Assembly: GCA_963691815.1 (NCBI GenBank)
Contig: OY829651.1
Span: forward strand, 15,569,634-15,633,633
Direction of reading: 5' to 3'
Length of the DNA: 64,000 bases
Origin: Echiichthys vipera
Taxonomy: Eukaryota > Chordata > Actinopteri > Perciformes > Trachinidae
Shown in pieces: positions 23,796-36,433 of the stretch. How positions within the stretch are numbered: the stretch's first letter is position 1; the number at the start of each line of letters is the position of its first letter. The notes beneath the pieces were generated by a model, which saw only the letters and a list, made by a program, of their open reading frames with translations, ran no database searches and had not been told where the DNA came from. The translations under genes and the position numbers were made by a program.

Positions 23796-23913
23796 TCTCA
23801 CTTGATCTTTTATCTCTCTGTTTAGGGGATTGGGAAGAGAAAGGACTAGTACAGCATCACTCAAGAACTTCTGATTGAGGACATCTGTAAGGTGCTACCC
23901 GCCATCTTCCAAG

Positions 23914-26900
23914 ATGTCTGACTCACTGACCAGAGGGTTCAGGGCCCAGCTAAATACGTGCATGGACTCAGTCCTGAGGAGAGCCATGTTTGAAATAATG
24001 CTGATCTTTGAGAACAGCCTGCAGGACCATAACAGAGAGCTGGTGCAGAAAGGAGAAGAGATTGCTCACCTCAAAACAAAGTTACAGAGTACAGAGATAA
24101 TGCTGAAAAACATCGAGACTACACATGACAGAGGACCGGAGACGAATAAAACTCAGAAGAATGAAACGCAAAGAGAGCCTAAAGATGCTCTGAACGTCTT
24201 CGGTCAAACTTCGGATGTTCCTGAAATAGATTTTGAAGGTAAAGTGTTCAAATGAGGTGAATAACTTGACAAAAAAATGCTGCTTTCTACAGTCACAAGT
24301 TCAAATGAAGGTAGCAAAGATAAAGCCTTTTTTACTATAAATGTATTTCTTTAGTCAAATGCATCCTTATATGACCTGGCTTGTCATAGCTTTAGCTTTA
24401 GCTTTGTGTCTTTGGATGTGTTTGTGCAGTACCTGATGACTGGTGTGCTCCCCTGGGTTCCGAGACTGTTTCCAAGCCAGAGGAAAACCTGTGTCCCAGC
24501 GTACGACTACGCAAGCTGACCATTCCTCTGTGGCCCATTCCATTCATCAAGGAGGAGGTGCGTAACTGAAGGGAAATCTGGATGTGTTGGTGTTGCAATT
24601 TAGCAGAGGAAACTGCTGATGAATACCTGATGATGTTTGAAGAGTCAAGCCAAAGGAGCGGTCAGCAGACACACTTGTGATGCTGTGTTGTAGGTCAGTG
24701 TTGATGGCACAGTAAATAATACAACAGAATATATGAAGTTCAGATTGAGAAGTGAGCAGCAGTGTGTGTGAGATGTGCCGTTAAAAGCACACCAATGAAG
24801 GTAATTTGTTTTATTCCTATCAATGTATCAAATGCAGTGTATTCTCGATTGATTTAATGGCATTGTGGAGATGCTGGGAATGAGTTAGGCATTACAACGT
24901 TTCCTTGAGGGAGCTTATTTTAATATATATTAAATGTTTTTATTTTTAAGGGGTTGTGCTTTAACAAAAAACTTCAGTGCAGAACTTCTGGTATTTACTA
25001 GATATATTCAGTATGAAGTAAGGGTCAGATATGTTGGATATATCCAACTCCACAATCAGCTGTTCTGTGTTATAAACAGCTGCCATACCCACTTCCTCAT
25101 TCATAGGCAAAATGATTGAAAGCCTCAGAACATCCGGAAAGTTAATCTCATTAATTGCTGCCTATGTAGCTCTATTAATCGCAGGATATGTAACCACTAA
25201 CCTCTGTATTTTAGGTGGTTAGCCCAGACATTGGCTCCCACAAGGGCACAATGAGTCTCAGGAGAAAAACCAGGAGAGGTGAGTTTCATTCTTAATTCAT
25301 CATTTAATTCATTATTTTGTGCTGTAAATTATATTTTATTGTTGTCAGAATGAGGATTGCAATCGCCTTCTACATAAGGTTGTCAAGGTAACAGAATTTA
25401 AACCCTTTGTAAACAAGGATACTGTCTTTGTCAATTTGTAAAATCCAAACCTGAATGGACTGAAATCCATAATATAACCGTAACAGTTCACCAATTACAC
25501 ACAACGTTTCAAACTTACCTATAGTGATTGTCTATCCATTCACTGCTTCCCAACCCAGATTAAACACTTATTTTGCCAACTACCACATCAAATTCTGTTC
25601 TTTAATTTAACACTTTAAAGTTTCAGTTAGGCTAGTTTTCCAAATATTTATCAGTTGCTTTTTGAGATCCAGGAAAGTCTGAGGATGTAAACAAGCCGAT
25701 ATGCTAACAAAGTCTTTATGGGGAACCTTGACAGTCTGTAAAGTTTCCATTTAAACAACATTGAAGCGTTAAACCGTTTCGTCTGTTAAGTAATCATTGA
25801 GCTAGAGACTAGCGTCTGATAATATCTGCGCTCCTTCTGAGCATGCAGAAATGTCCAAATACACCATTTTAGAATAGGTGAAAATAACCCATTTTCACTG
25901 CATGACAAAAAAGTGGCGTTTTTTGCCATCAACTGCATGGGATTATCATAAAGTGAGCAAGTCTGTGGGACAGACTTATGGGTATCCATAGAACCCATTT
26001 TCATTCAGATATCTTGAGGTGAGCGGACACCGATTCTAAAAAGATGTGTTGCGATAAAATGTATTAAATGTCATCTTTCATCACTGGATCTATTTTAAAA
26101 CAGCCTAAATAAAAACAAATCTGTCAATACTGACGGTATATTATTAAATCACTTAATTACAGAACATACTGTTTGGTTTGATGTTGCCTTTTCACTGGGT
26201 CACAGTTAAATGTTTTTTCTATGTTTTTTTCTGTCACAGATTCTCTATTAAACCAGAAGAAAAAATACATCCTGCACGCAACCATACCAATGCACAACCA
26301 AGGAACTGGACCTGCACCAATAAGAAACGACAAGAAGCTATTGCTCCATGAAGTCAAACAAGAAAAAAATGACCTAACAGGTGGTACAGGTCCTAGAACA
26401 AGAGGGGGGGGGAGAAAAATTGCAAAAATTGAGTCACAAGGAAAGAAGTCCATGGAAAATGACGGCGAAAAGAAATACTCCTGCAGGTTTTGTAAGAAGG
26501 TATTTGATACAGAGTTTGGCCGAAGTGTGCATGTACGATTACACAAGAAGTGCAAAGGTTGCAAAAGAGAGTTCCCGTTTCCAAGTGCTCTTGATAATCA
26601 TAAGAAGACTTGCATGAAATTCAAGAAATGGTTGGCGAAAAAAGCTCAGTCTACTAACCCTCCGAAACCTGAGTCCTGTGATGAAGAAAACCCAACTGCA
26701 CCAAGCATAACGCAGGTTACCGTAAAGAAGGGAACCATCCCTTCCTCTAGCGCTCCCAGCGAACAATCTACCCAGAAAGATGGGCTCACCAAAAAGTACA
26801 TCTGTGTACACTGCAACAAGGCGTTTAGTCACCATTGGCTGCTGAAAGAGCATGTGCGTGTTCATACCGGTGAGAGGCCGTTCCCTTGCGGCTTATGCCC

Positions 26901-27492
26901 GATGAAATTCCGTGTTAATCAGGCTCTCAAAAAGCACATACGGAGAATCCACAAAGACCAAAGGCATTCCAGTGCGACAAATGGAAACCCTGCATGGAGC
27001 AGGCTTTTAGAGGAAACTGAAAATAATCAAGAGCATGTGATGTCTCTGAAGAAAGACACAAGTAGAGGCCTGATCCATAACAATATTCAGACAGATTGTA
27101 ATCCAGACGCAAGCCCGAGTGCAAGTTGGCAAACTATGGGCACACCTTGCGCTAATGGTTTCATGTGCATTTTGTGTCAGAAGGTATTGTCAAACAAATT
27201 CCAGTTGATTGAACACTTCCGCACTCACACAGGAGAGAAGCCATTAAAATGTGACATGTGTCCTGCAAGGTTTCGTTTTAGGGGACAGCTCTGCATTCAC
27301 AAGAAGAAGTGTCGTCACGCTAAGAGCAGGACCAGGTGCGCTAAGTGTATGAAGAAATTCTCCTCACAAGAAAAATGCAATAGGCATATGTCCAAGTGTC
27401 ACAGGGACCAGACTCTTGTCTGCAAGGTTTGTGGAAAATGCTTCTTCTATGAAAAACGCCTCAAGAACCACATGGAGCGTTTCCATACATAA
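23914..27492 (+). CDS. C2H2/C2HC zinc-finger protein, gene B of the family
   Basis: Four coding exons, 23914-24238, 24430-24557, 25215-25278 and 26240-27492 (TAA), giving 589 residues with intron phases 1, 0, 1. ATG 23914 (context aagATGT) starts the shared N-terminal module (FRAQLNTCMDSVLRRAMFEI, then EEIAHLKTKLQ). Exon 2 ends in PIPFIKEE. The last exon begins with a basic linker, then about eight zinc-finger units in three groups separated by spacers. Several are non-standard: one pair sits back to back without a linker (VHVRLHKKCKGC), and two end H-x4/5-C (HKKTC, HKKKC). Canonical fingers read YICVHCNKAF and FMCILCQKVL with TGERPF or TGEKPL linkers. It presumably acts in the nucleus as a DNA-binding regulator; target unknown. 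Same strand and architecture as gene C, opposite to gene A. I do not recognise an orthologue. Confidence 0.85.
25750..26045 (+). repeat. Dispersed teleost repeat in gene B intron 3
   Basis: Phrases such as 'atcaactgcatgggattatc', 'atccatagaacccattttca' and 'cagatatcttgaggtgag' are typical of a frequent fish repeat. Boundaries are approximate and assignment is from memory. Confidence 0.45.
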
Positions 27493-28660
27493 GCCAGTAA
27501 ACAATACACATCACCCGTCTGAACATTAAAACACTGGATGTCGTCATTTAGGCTTGTATTGGTGGTGGGGTTTTCACTTCATTTAACCCTTTTGGAGCTG
27601 TATTGTTTTTCTATTTTGAGTTGAATAATTTGATAATTAAATTCCCCATATCTACCAAATGTTAAAATAGTACTGTAAAAGCAGTCATTAACATCTGGCG
27701 TAGTTATCATTAACCTCGTGCCATTTCAAACTTAAATAGGAGCCCATGTAAAAAATCAGTGTTTCTGGCCATTTATAGAGGTCCAGTCCACCACCAAGTA
27801 CTCTTTTTTGACTATTTTTGTTTTTAAAAGTTGAAGCCAAAAATTTGTTATGAATATGTTTCCCAATTCCTATAGGGGTAGGCGATAGATAAAAGGTATT
27901 ACAGTACATTTATATTCAGGTAGTGACACAGTGATATAATTCTTTCAGGAAATCAGTTAATACATCATTAGAGAGAAAAAAATGAATGCCTGACAATTAA
28001 AGGCCACGTAAATGCAATACTGCTTTAAAGCTGACCTGCTGTTTGACGACAGTTTTGGCCACAATGGTCTAATTACACACTGAAAGAATGCTTGAGGTGA
28101 AAGCTGTAAAACAAAACCTCTACCTGTTAAAAAATCTGTTATCTCACATTACACAGTATATCAAAGCCGCCACCGCCCCTGTATTGTTTTTGTATTTACT
28201 GGTATTAAATGTTCAGTTATTTGTATGTATTTATCTACTGTTTGCCTTAATCACAGATTGAAGTGCATCAAGTCACAGGTTTTAGCAGAATTCAAAACTG
28301 CGTCTTTCAGATCAGTGTCTGCTGACGCCCTTTGTTGCGGACTTTTGGATACAGCTTTTCTGAAGTTGACTGTGTTTTTAATTATTTAAAAAGTGTGGTC
28401 GGTTACCATGTAAAACCTCTCCTTTTTACTTGACGGATATCTGAAAACATAACATTGTTGAGGACTGCTTAAATGTCAGTTGTTATAAACTAAACTAAAC
28501 ATTTTACAATAGTTCCAGACTAAGTTTTTTATTTGTATTGTTTTTTTTTTCTATTGTTCTTTATTACAACAGTTATAATGGTGTTGCTAGATCAAGACAT
28601 TGTGAACACTTCCCCAATAAAATCCATATTTTATACCTTGTCCTACATATATTAATGCAA
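27493..28660. other. 3' flank of gene B
   Basis: AT-rich sequence with no exon recognised; probably 3' UTR in part. Confidence 0.45.
28616..28621 (+). terminator. Distal AATAAA downstream of gene B
   Basis: Would give gene B a 3' UTR of about 1.1 kb; a nearer ATTAAA lies at about 27524. The choice between them cannot be made from sequence alone. Confidence 0.3.
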
Positions 28661-28689
28661 CACAGACTAGGAGTAATATGAATGGGGTG

Positions 28690-29301
28690 GGTTTTTTCCC
28701 TGCAGTAACTTCCACGTTGTTATCGCGAGACTTGCGACAGAGTCCAGAGACCAATCAACCTGCTCGCTGGACGACGAGTCCGCAGACTTTACCGCATCTG
28801 TGAATGTGTCTGAGGTGTGTCCATGGATACAGCGTTAGCCAGTGAAGAAATTTGCTCACCGCCTGTCCAGAGCCACTGTGACCGGCGTCTGGTTGTGCTT
28901 CCATTGCATGTACACAGTTAGCTTGAGTGCTAAGCTAAAACACGCTACGCTTCGTTGGCTCCCTTGTTTACACGTTAGCTGGAGTTAGCTAACATCGTCG
29001 CCGAATGCATTACAACATGTTTTCTTACTGTTAGCTAGAAGTTGACTATGTTTATATCGTCAAACTATGCAAACGGGCTTTCTGCATTACACTGTATGTA
29101 ATTAACAGTAACGTTAATTGCTGCTAACGTCATTGGACATGGCGTAGCTATGGCAACATGGCAGTTCACAGATGTCAGGGCAGAGGAGTGTACAGTAGTA
29201 GCCACATCGTCCATCAACCATCTCTGGGGGCCAACTCTAGACTGAATCAGCGGTGTCAGTCAATCATCGACATTAAAACATCGTCGCTGAAACAAAGGAC
29301 A
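28690..29301 (+). promoter_or_regulatory. Promoter and 5' UTR region of zinc-finger gene C
   Basis: Holds TCGCGAGA at 28723-28730, a core of the TCTCGCGAGA element found in many TATA-less housekeeping promoters, followed by CpG-rich text (gctcgctggacgacgagtcc). Repeated gttagct/ttagctag words follow. An ATG at 29158 in good context is in frame with the coding start at 29302 and could give a 48-residue extension. Confidence 0.4.
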
Positions 29302-31961
29302 ATGGAGTCTGCGAGGAGTACTTTCCACGCTCAACTGGCCACCGTCATGGACTCGCTCCTGGCGGCCGCCGTGTGCGAGATCGCCAAGATCTTCGAGAGC
29401 AGCCTGTGTGAACAGCAGGCGGAGCTGGCGCAGAAATCAGAGGAGATCTCCGTCCTCCGAGGCAAGCTCGACAAAGTGGAGAGAAGGCAGAAGGCGAAGG
29501 GTGCAGGGAGCGAGGAAGGGGAGATGTCATCAGGAGGAGACCGAGAGGGAAGCTTGAGGCAGCAGACCCCGACGGGATCAGGTAATACACTTTAGCTCCC
29601 TAGTTCTCATTCAAGTCAGGAGTTGATTTTCATGGACAACTCACCTTGACCAGAATAATAAAATTGGAGGATAATCTTGTATCTCAAACCACCCATCCAT
29701 CCATCTTCAACCGCTAACAGGGTTGCGGGGGGGGCCTGAGCCTATCCCAGCTGACATCGGGTGTGAGGCGAGGTACACCCTAGACAGGACGCCAGTCTGT
29801 GGAGACAGACACCCATTCACACTCACACCTACGGGCAATTTAGAGTCATCAATTAACATGCATGTCTTAGGACTGTGGGAGGAGGCCAGAGAACCCACGC
29901 AGACATGGGGAGTAGAAGAAGAAGAAGAAGAATTAGTTTATTAATCCCACACGGGGAAATTGGATTTTTTCACTCTTATTATTATACATGTTACACACAC
30001 AGACCCGAAATACACACATGCATGAGTACTCCTCAAAGGAGGGCCCCAGCCCGGATTCAAACCCTTGCTCTGAGGCGACAGTGCTATCCACCACACCACT
30101 GTGCCGCCCTATCTCAAACTAGTCCATTTTTTTTTATCTATAGACCTTTGAAAGATGTAAATATCAACATTCTAAATGTACCCTAGTTTATATCCCGTTA
30201 TTGTGTATGTGAATGATATCAACTGACAGGAAGTTAACTAGGACCAAGGCTGTTGCCTAGCAATGGAATTCTCTTGAAAAGGTTTATACTTACCTGCTTG
30301 TCCCTTGCATAGTTGCATGAGGATCAGCTGCATTTTGTATTAAGAGAAACCTTTTTATGTCATCACTTTCATTACTGAACTCACCAGAGGATTTACTGAT
30401 GCACACTAACACTTTTCTTCCTTTCTTCTTGCACAGGACTGAATGTGGGAAAGGATATGTCTTCTCATTCAGACCCAGTAAAAGGACTCAGTCAGAGCCT
30501 CAGCGGGCTAAAAGAAGAGGTCACAGGCCAGGATGGAGCTTCGGTAAAACATGAGGTCAGACCCTGTCCTCTATGACTCAAAAATTGTCTGTCTAGTAAA
30601 CTGAAGTCCTTTTAATTTCAAAACAGCCAGCACAAAATGACAGTTGCACCATGCCTTGCTTTTGGATGTCTGTGTCTTACAGACCTGTTTCACTTATTCT
30701 TCACAGTGTGCTGGAGCACGACCTACGCTGGGGTCTGTCGCAGTCCAAGTCCCAGAGGGAAGCCTTGCGGCTGGGGACCAGAGGCAGATAAATACTCTCT
30801 CTGCCATACAAGCCAAGGCCAAATGTAGGAAATCACTTTATTCTTCTCTTGCTAAACTATTTAGCTTTTTCAGTGCTAGAGCAAGATGACCTTAAACTTC
30901 TTTTCAGTGTAATGGTATTTCATCATAGGTTGTGATAAAAGTGCATTAATTGTCCTTTTACCCGTTACTTCTCTGCAGTGTCTCATTGGGATCAGGGCAG
31001 TGCAGACCACAGATCCCTCCAGGATCAGGCCTCCACCCCTTTTCTCTCCATCTCCCAGAGCGGACGTTGCTCCCCCAGGCCTGACCCAAGCCTAGCTCAA
31101 CAAGGGGAGTGGTTACCAGGGTTGGATGCCACCCGAGGCGGGGTGTCCGGTCTAGAGAACCTGCAGGCAGATGGCACTAGCTGCTCCGATCCAGCTAGCA
31201 GCAGCACCGGCACAGACGCACCCTGTTTCCGACCAGGTTTTGTTTCTGACGAGACCAGCAACGAAGATGACGGCAGCTCTTTCCCTTTCCTGGACCAGGA
31301 GCCTGAGAACCACAACTCCAATCAGAACTCATTGCAGAGCCAGGGAGTGGGGCAGAGGGGGGCTCGTCAGGTTCAGCCTCAAGCCCCCTCTGGCGAATCA
31401 CCATGGAGACCCAGGGATGACAGAGGTGGGAGAGGTCCCATTAATCACACACGGCGGGTCACAACTTTTGGCAATAGGGACCCTCTTCGACCACAGTCCA
31501 ATTCACAGTCAGTCGCGCAACGACACACTCTCAGCAACCCTGCAGCTCCTGGTGGAGGGAATGGACGACCTTACACCTGCCCTTACTGTTCCAAGTGTTT
31601 TACCTACCCCTCTCACCAGCGCAGGCACCTTTTACGCCACACAGGAGTCAGACTGCATCCCTGTCAGTTTTGCGACAAGAGCTTCCTCACTCCCTCTGAG
31701 CTTACTGTGCACACTCGCACACATACAGGGGAGCGGCCCTTTGGCTGCGCTCAGTGTGGTAAACGTTTTGCCCGCAGCGGGAACTTGAGAGCCCACCAAC
31801 GGGACGTTCACATGGGGAAAAGGCCCTTTGCTTGCACAGAGTGTGGGAAGAGATTTGCCCACAGGGGGAACCTAAGGGTGCACAATCACAGAGTCCATCA
31901 AGGAGATCCCTACTACATGGATGATCAGCAGGAGCCTGACATAGGCCCTAACCCCATTTGA
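29302..31961 (+). CDS. C2H2 zinc-finger protein, gene C of the family
   Basis: Four coding exons, 29302-29581, 30437-30555, 30707-30824 and 30979-31961 (TGA), giving 499 residues with intron phases 1, 0, 1, the same as genes A and B. The shared N-terminal module is FHAQLATVMDSLLAAAVCEI followed by a charged helix. Exon 2 contains LKEE and ends in SVKHE. The last exon begins with a long acidic, proline/serine-rich linker (about 190 residues), then four consecutive C2H2 fingers: YTCPYCSKCF, HPCQFCDKSF, FGCAQCGKRF and FACTECGKRF. The last two have H-x4-H endings and the linkers follow the TGERPF/MGKRPF pattern. It is presumably a nuclear DNA-binding regulator. Start chosen by alignment with genes A and B; the in-frame ATG at 29158 is possible. 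Intron 1 carries a nested retroposon. No orthologue recognised. Confidence 0.85.
29690..30109 (-). mobile_element. tRNA-headed SINE-like retroposon with nested insert, 10-base target-site duplication
   Basis: Bounded by perfect direct repeats tatctcaaac at 29680-29689 and 30110-30119. Read on minus it starts gggcggcacagtggtgtggt and has a B-box-like gtttgaatcc, typical of tRNA-derived heads; it ends with the same cagctgggat...gccccc block as 21469-21710 and a (atgg)n tail. An extra segment of about 120 bases in the middle ((TTC)n plus 'caatttccccgtgtgggatt') matches 50986-51105 and so looks like a second repeat nested inside. Confidence 0.8.
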
Positions 31962-32013
31962 AAAGCAGGGCTCCAGACTAACTTTTTTCACTAGGAGCAC
32001 TGTGGCCCCAGCT

Positions 32014-32076
32014 GAAAATTTTAGGGGCACAACCTGGAATTTTAGGAGCACAACTAGAAATTTTAGGGGCACACAC
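32014..32076 (+). repeat. Short tandem repeat, about 21-base unit, 3 copies, in gene C 3' flank
   Basis: aaattttaggggcacaacc, then aattttaggagcacaacta, then aaattttaggggcacacac. It lies 50 bases after the gene C stop codon, probably inside the 3' UTR. Confidence 0.85.
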
Positions 32077-32079
32077 CGT

Positions 32080-34560
32080 AAATCAATAAAAAATGCAGAA
32101 ATTCCAATGTGATAAGAAGAGGTGCGACGACCAACAGACACGTTTCCATTTCATTAAGTCGATCGACTCGCACCCGAGTTTTCTCACGTTGTATATGTGT
32201 TTAAAACATATGAATCTTAGCTACATTTACTGATCAGATCAGTCTGTGTGTCACCTGCTGCCTCACTCACTATGCTGGGCGGAGAAACAAAGTCAATGAA
32301 TCAGTTAAACACTGTTGATTTCATCCCATAGAGACGACATGAAAACTCTTTTGTTTTAGTTAATTTCTGCTGTCACTGCTTTGGAGCTGCTGACAGACGG
32401 CAGAGACAGTCTGTCAGCACATACGGAGGCTTAGGGTCCGTCAGGTCCCGAGACTGTGACTAGCTGCCGGAGCTCACATGTTACGTGTTTGTGTTACGGT
32501 GCTGATGGCACTATCTTCTTACACTGCTTACATATTGTGCCTGTCTTTTCTGTCACTCTGTTGCTGTTTAGCCATTTACATATAGATCTGATGAGACATC
32601 TGGTAGCGCATGTGCAACTAGATGTAAAATTCAGTCACACACTCTCAAATTTTGGTTGGCAAAATAAAACCTTGGCAACTTGTTTCAGGATTGTCTATTG
32701 GGTCCCATCGAAACCTTTGACGTGGAGCGACCGTAAGATTAACAGCATCACATTTTATTACATGATTAATACATGGTCAAAGAACAAGAGTGTTTTAATT
32801 TTATTTTCAGTTCGGATTCATTCTCAAAAAGATGGGTCGCACTCAAAGGGAGAGCTTTGTGTTAACTGTATTGTAAATGACTGGATATAATCATCCATAA
32901 ATAAGAAATATTGACTGTTGTAAAGAAAAAAAACCTTTCTTCAGGATGAAACTTTTCTGCCAATGATGCTCATCCCTGTCAGTGAAAAGTCAACGGACAC
33001 ATCTGAGCACCTTTTCATTACATGAAGTGAAAGAACTCCAAAATAATGTTTTCATAAGGCTGATAAAGAAAAGTCTAGTGTGGTATTAGATTTAGACATG
33101 GCATGCAGAGGTAGGATAGCACATCTCTTCCTTCAAAATACAGTAGTGCTTACGTACTTCCTATCTTCTCAAACTGTTATTTGAAATGGAAACGTGTTAC
33201 TGCAATAAGTACATAACCATGTTGTGAAAAGACCTGTGCTTTTATTTTCTATCCTGTTTTTGCAAAGTGAAATTAAATAATATACTAATTATGCATAAAG
33301 TATTTGTTCTTCACAGCCAGAAACGTTCACTCGGCACAATCTAATCTTCTTGCACTATTCTTTGCCAGACAACAGGGGGCAGTATCAACATACAAAAGAT
33401 TTATAGAAATGGTATTGGACATCATTGCTAAAAAGATATTTGATAAAAGTGTTGCAGTCCCACCATGTGCCTTGTATTTTCAGACCTTTTCCCTCTGATG
33501 TATGCATCTCTCATGGTCACGGTCTATAAACATGTGCTTATAAGGCAAAACTAAAACATGAGTTTGATGGTTACAGTGCTAACCTGCACAAAACCTAATT
33601 TCTCTCCTACAGTTTGGCTTGTATGTAAGTGAGCAGTTTATAGCAATCACCCTTAACGGTACCAAGACCAAATGCCAGTCCCTCTTCGTTAAAGGGTAGC
33701 TTCACATTTTTTTCTTTCATAAAATGATACTCTCATGTACGTTGAGTGATTTAATTTAAGTGTTGGGGGACAAACTCCATCAGCCTGAGTTAGTCAAATC
33801 AAGTGGGTATCTACAGGATTACTGTGAAATTCAATCTTAGTGTCGCTATCCTGTCACTGCAGTTCTGCAAGGAAAGAACACAAAGAGGGAATTTTATACG
33901 ACTGAGACTGTCACTTTTGAAGATACACACTTGATTTAATTGACCGCTGAAGCCACATATAAGCTTCAGCAGTATTTCACAGAACGAAGGGTTTTGCACC
34001 TGATCGCTCGCACAAAGCCCTTCATTAAAAGTGCTGTGAACGTGTGGCGTGTGTGGAGGTTCATGAGACATTTGTCCCTGTCTCTCACTGACACTCCCCT
34101 TCTCACACACACACACACACACACACACTTGACTGCTGAGCGAGGCTTGGCTGAGCTGTGTCCATGTATTCCCCAGGCTGCTGAGTCCTTGGTTTGCTCA
34201 TTGAAAGATTATATTCGGTGACCCCGCTCTGGTGACCTCCCCCTCCCCCAAAGGTCACCTGTGTCTATCTCTCCCTTTGGGTTTTATGCACATAGTTATA
34301 AAAAAATGAAACCATTTCAACCAAAGGCCAACCCTGCACTGGCTCTGTGTCTTGCCAATAGAGTTTTATATTTATGGTTTATTGGGTCAGATCAGGTCTG
34401 TGTGTGATTGTGTGTCTTGTTAATATAAGAGGATTGAAACCCCACTAAGTAAACCTGCAGGCTCTTATCCATTTAAGTGAATGTACTGTGTAAGTACTGT
34501 ATTTATGTGTGGATGAAAGCGTCTGGTCAGATAGAAACAAATCTACTGTATATGCAGAAT
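32080..34560. other. Spacer downstream of gene C
   Basis: No coding exon recognised; frames are short and lack domain signatures. AATAAA-like words near 32664 and 33260 could end gene C transcripts but cannot be ranked by eye. Confidence 0.45.
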
Positions 34561-34572
34561 TGGATTTCAAAA

Positions 34573-34790
<218 letters not shown>

Positions 34791-35536
34791 CATAGGCAGA
34801 GGTCACATAAGCTTTGCTGTGTTTTCTGTTTGCATATTAAGTTATGTGTAATCTCCTTTTCTGTTCTAAGCAGCTTTTCTGTGGGGGGTGGGGGCCATAA
34901 AATGAACAGTTGACCAGGCTGGAAAGGACTACACACTACTGCTGCTTTGAATTTATGTGATAAAAAGGTACGCTGTATATAGGTATTTTATAAATACGCC
35001 CAATCAACAATATATCTGGTTATTTACCCACATTTTGCCCTTTGGCACTGGGTAAAACCAGATGAAATTATTTGATCCGAGTCTAATGGCTCCACAGTGA
35101 TTTGATTTGGTTTAAATTCAGCCTTTCTGTTTTTTTCACAGTCAGCGTGTAATAATGGACTGTATCCCTGTCAGGTAACCATGTCTTAGTTTAGTGATTG
35201 CTACCTGGTTACAGTGTTATCATTCTGTTCTGCAGCAGGGACCAGGCTATAATGTGCTCTTTACCTTCTATGACACCTTGTTTCACTTTATTCCTCTTAC
35301 CCTGAGGCTGCTGCTTTAATTTGCCAGAAAGAAAACACACTTTCAACCTCCTGCCATCTCCTCGCCCTCGGTCCAAAGAGTCATTCCATCACCATCCCAT
35401 AATCCTCCAGGAGTGAAATTACCCCCCTGGCACCCCAGTTCCTGCACCCTCCTCCCCAAACATGTCATACAGATGTAAAATAAAAGAGGGAGGATATTTA
35501 CTCAGATGGAGATGTATGTGAGGAATCAGTCAAATT

Positions 35537-35683
<147 letters not shown>

Positions 35684-36229
35684 ACACCTTGATCTTTTTC
35701 TTAAGTGTGTGTTTTCATGCATGTTATGGTTGTATTAATATGTGTACACTTACCTGCTTCTTTTGTTGAGTGTGTGTGTGTGTGTGTATGTCTGGGCTAT
35801 AGGGGTTTTAGCGTCGCCCCAAGGCTGCTCATAATCTACCCAGTCCCATCACTCCCCAGGGGCTGCAGTTTCATACGGTTTGCCATTACTGTAGTATAAC
35901 CCCCTCTTTAGGGCATTACAGTGCTGTCTCCTGCTCAAGGCACTGTGTTGATCCATCGTCTGCTGACGGTATTTAAGCACTTGCTTAATGTGGTAATAGT
36001 GTTAGACTGGGGAGATGCTGCTGAGCTTTTAACTTTCCTGTCCTAAAAGCTCTTTGTTCCTTGGAAATGCTGATTTCATGGCTGTCTGCTTAAATCCTTT
36101 GGTAACAGGTCACAATCACAAAATATTAAGTGAGTTTCTGGATGTGGGTATGATGTGATAACAAGGGCTTTTGTCAAAGAGGCTGATGGGATTGTTTTAC
36201 TGTTTTATGTGCAGCATGTGATGCGTACA

Positions 36230-36433
<204 letters not shown>

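Noticed and set aside
29158..29301. 48-residue N-terminal extension of gene C
   Set aside because: Not shared with genes A and B and of leader-like composition; kept only as a possibility.
30061..30109. tRNA gene on minus (B-box-like gtttgaatcc)
   Set aside because: It is the tRNA-derived head of a SINE-like retroposon with target-site duplications; no complete cloverleaf.
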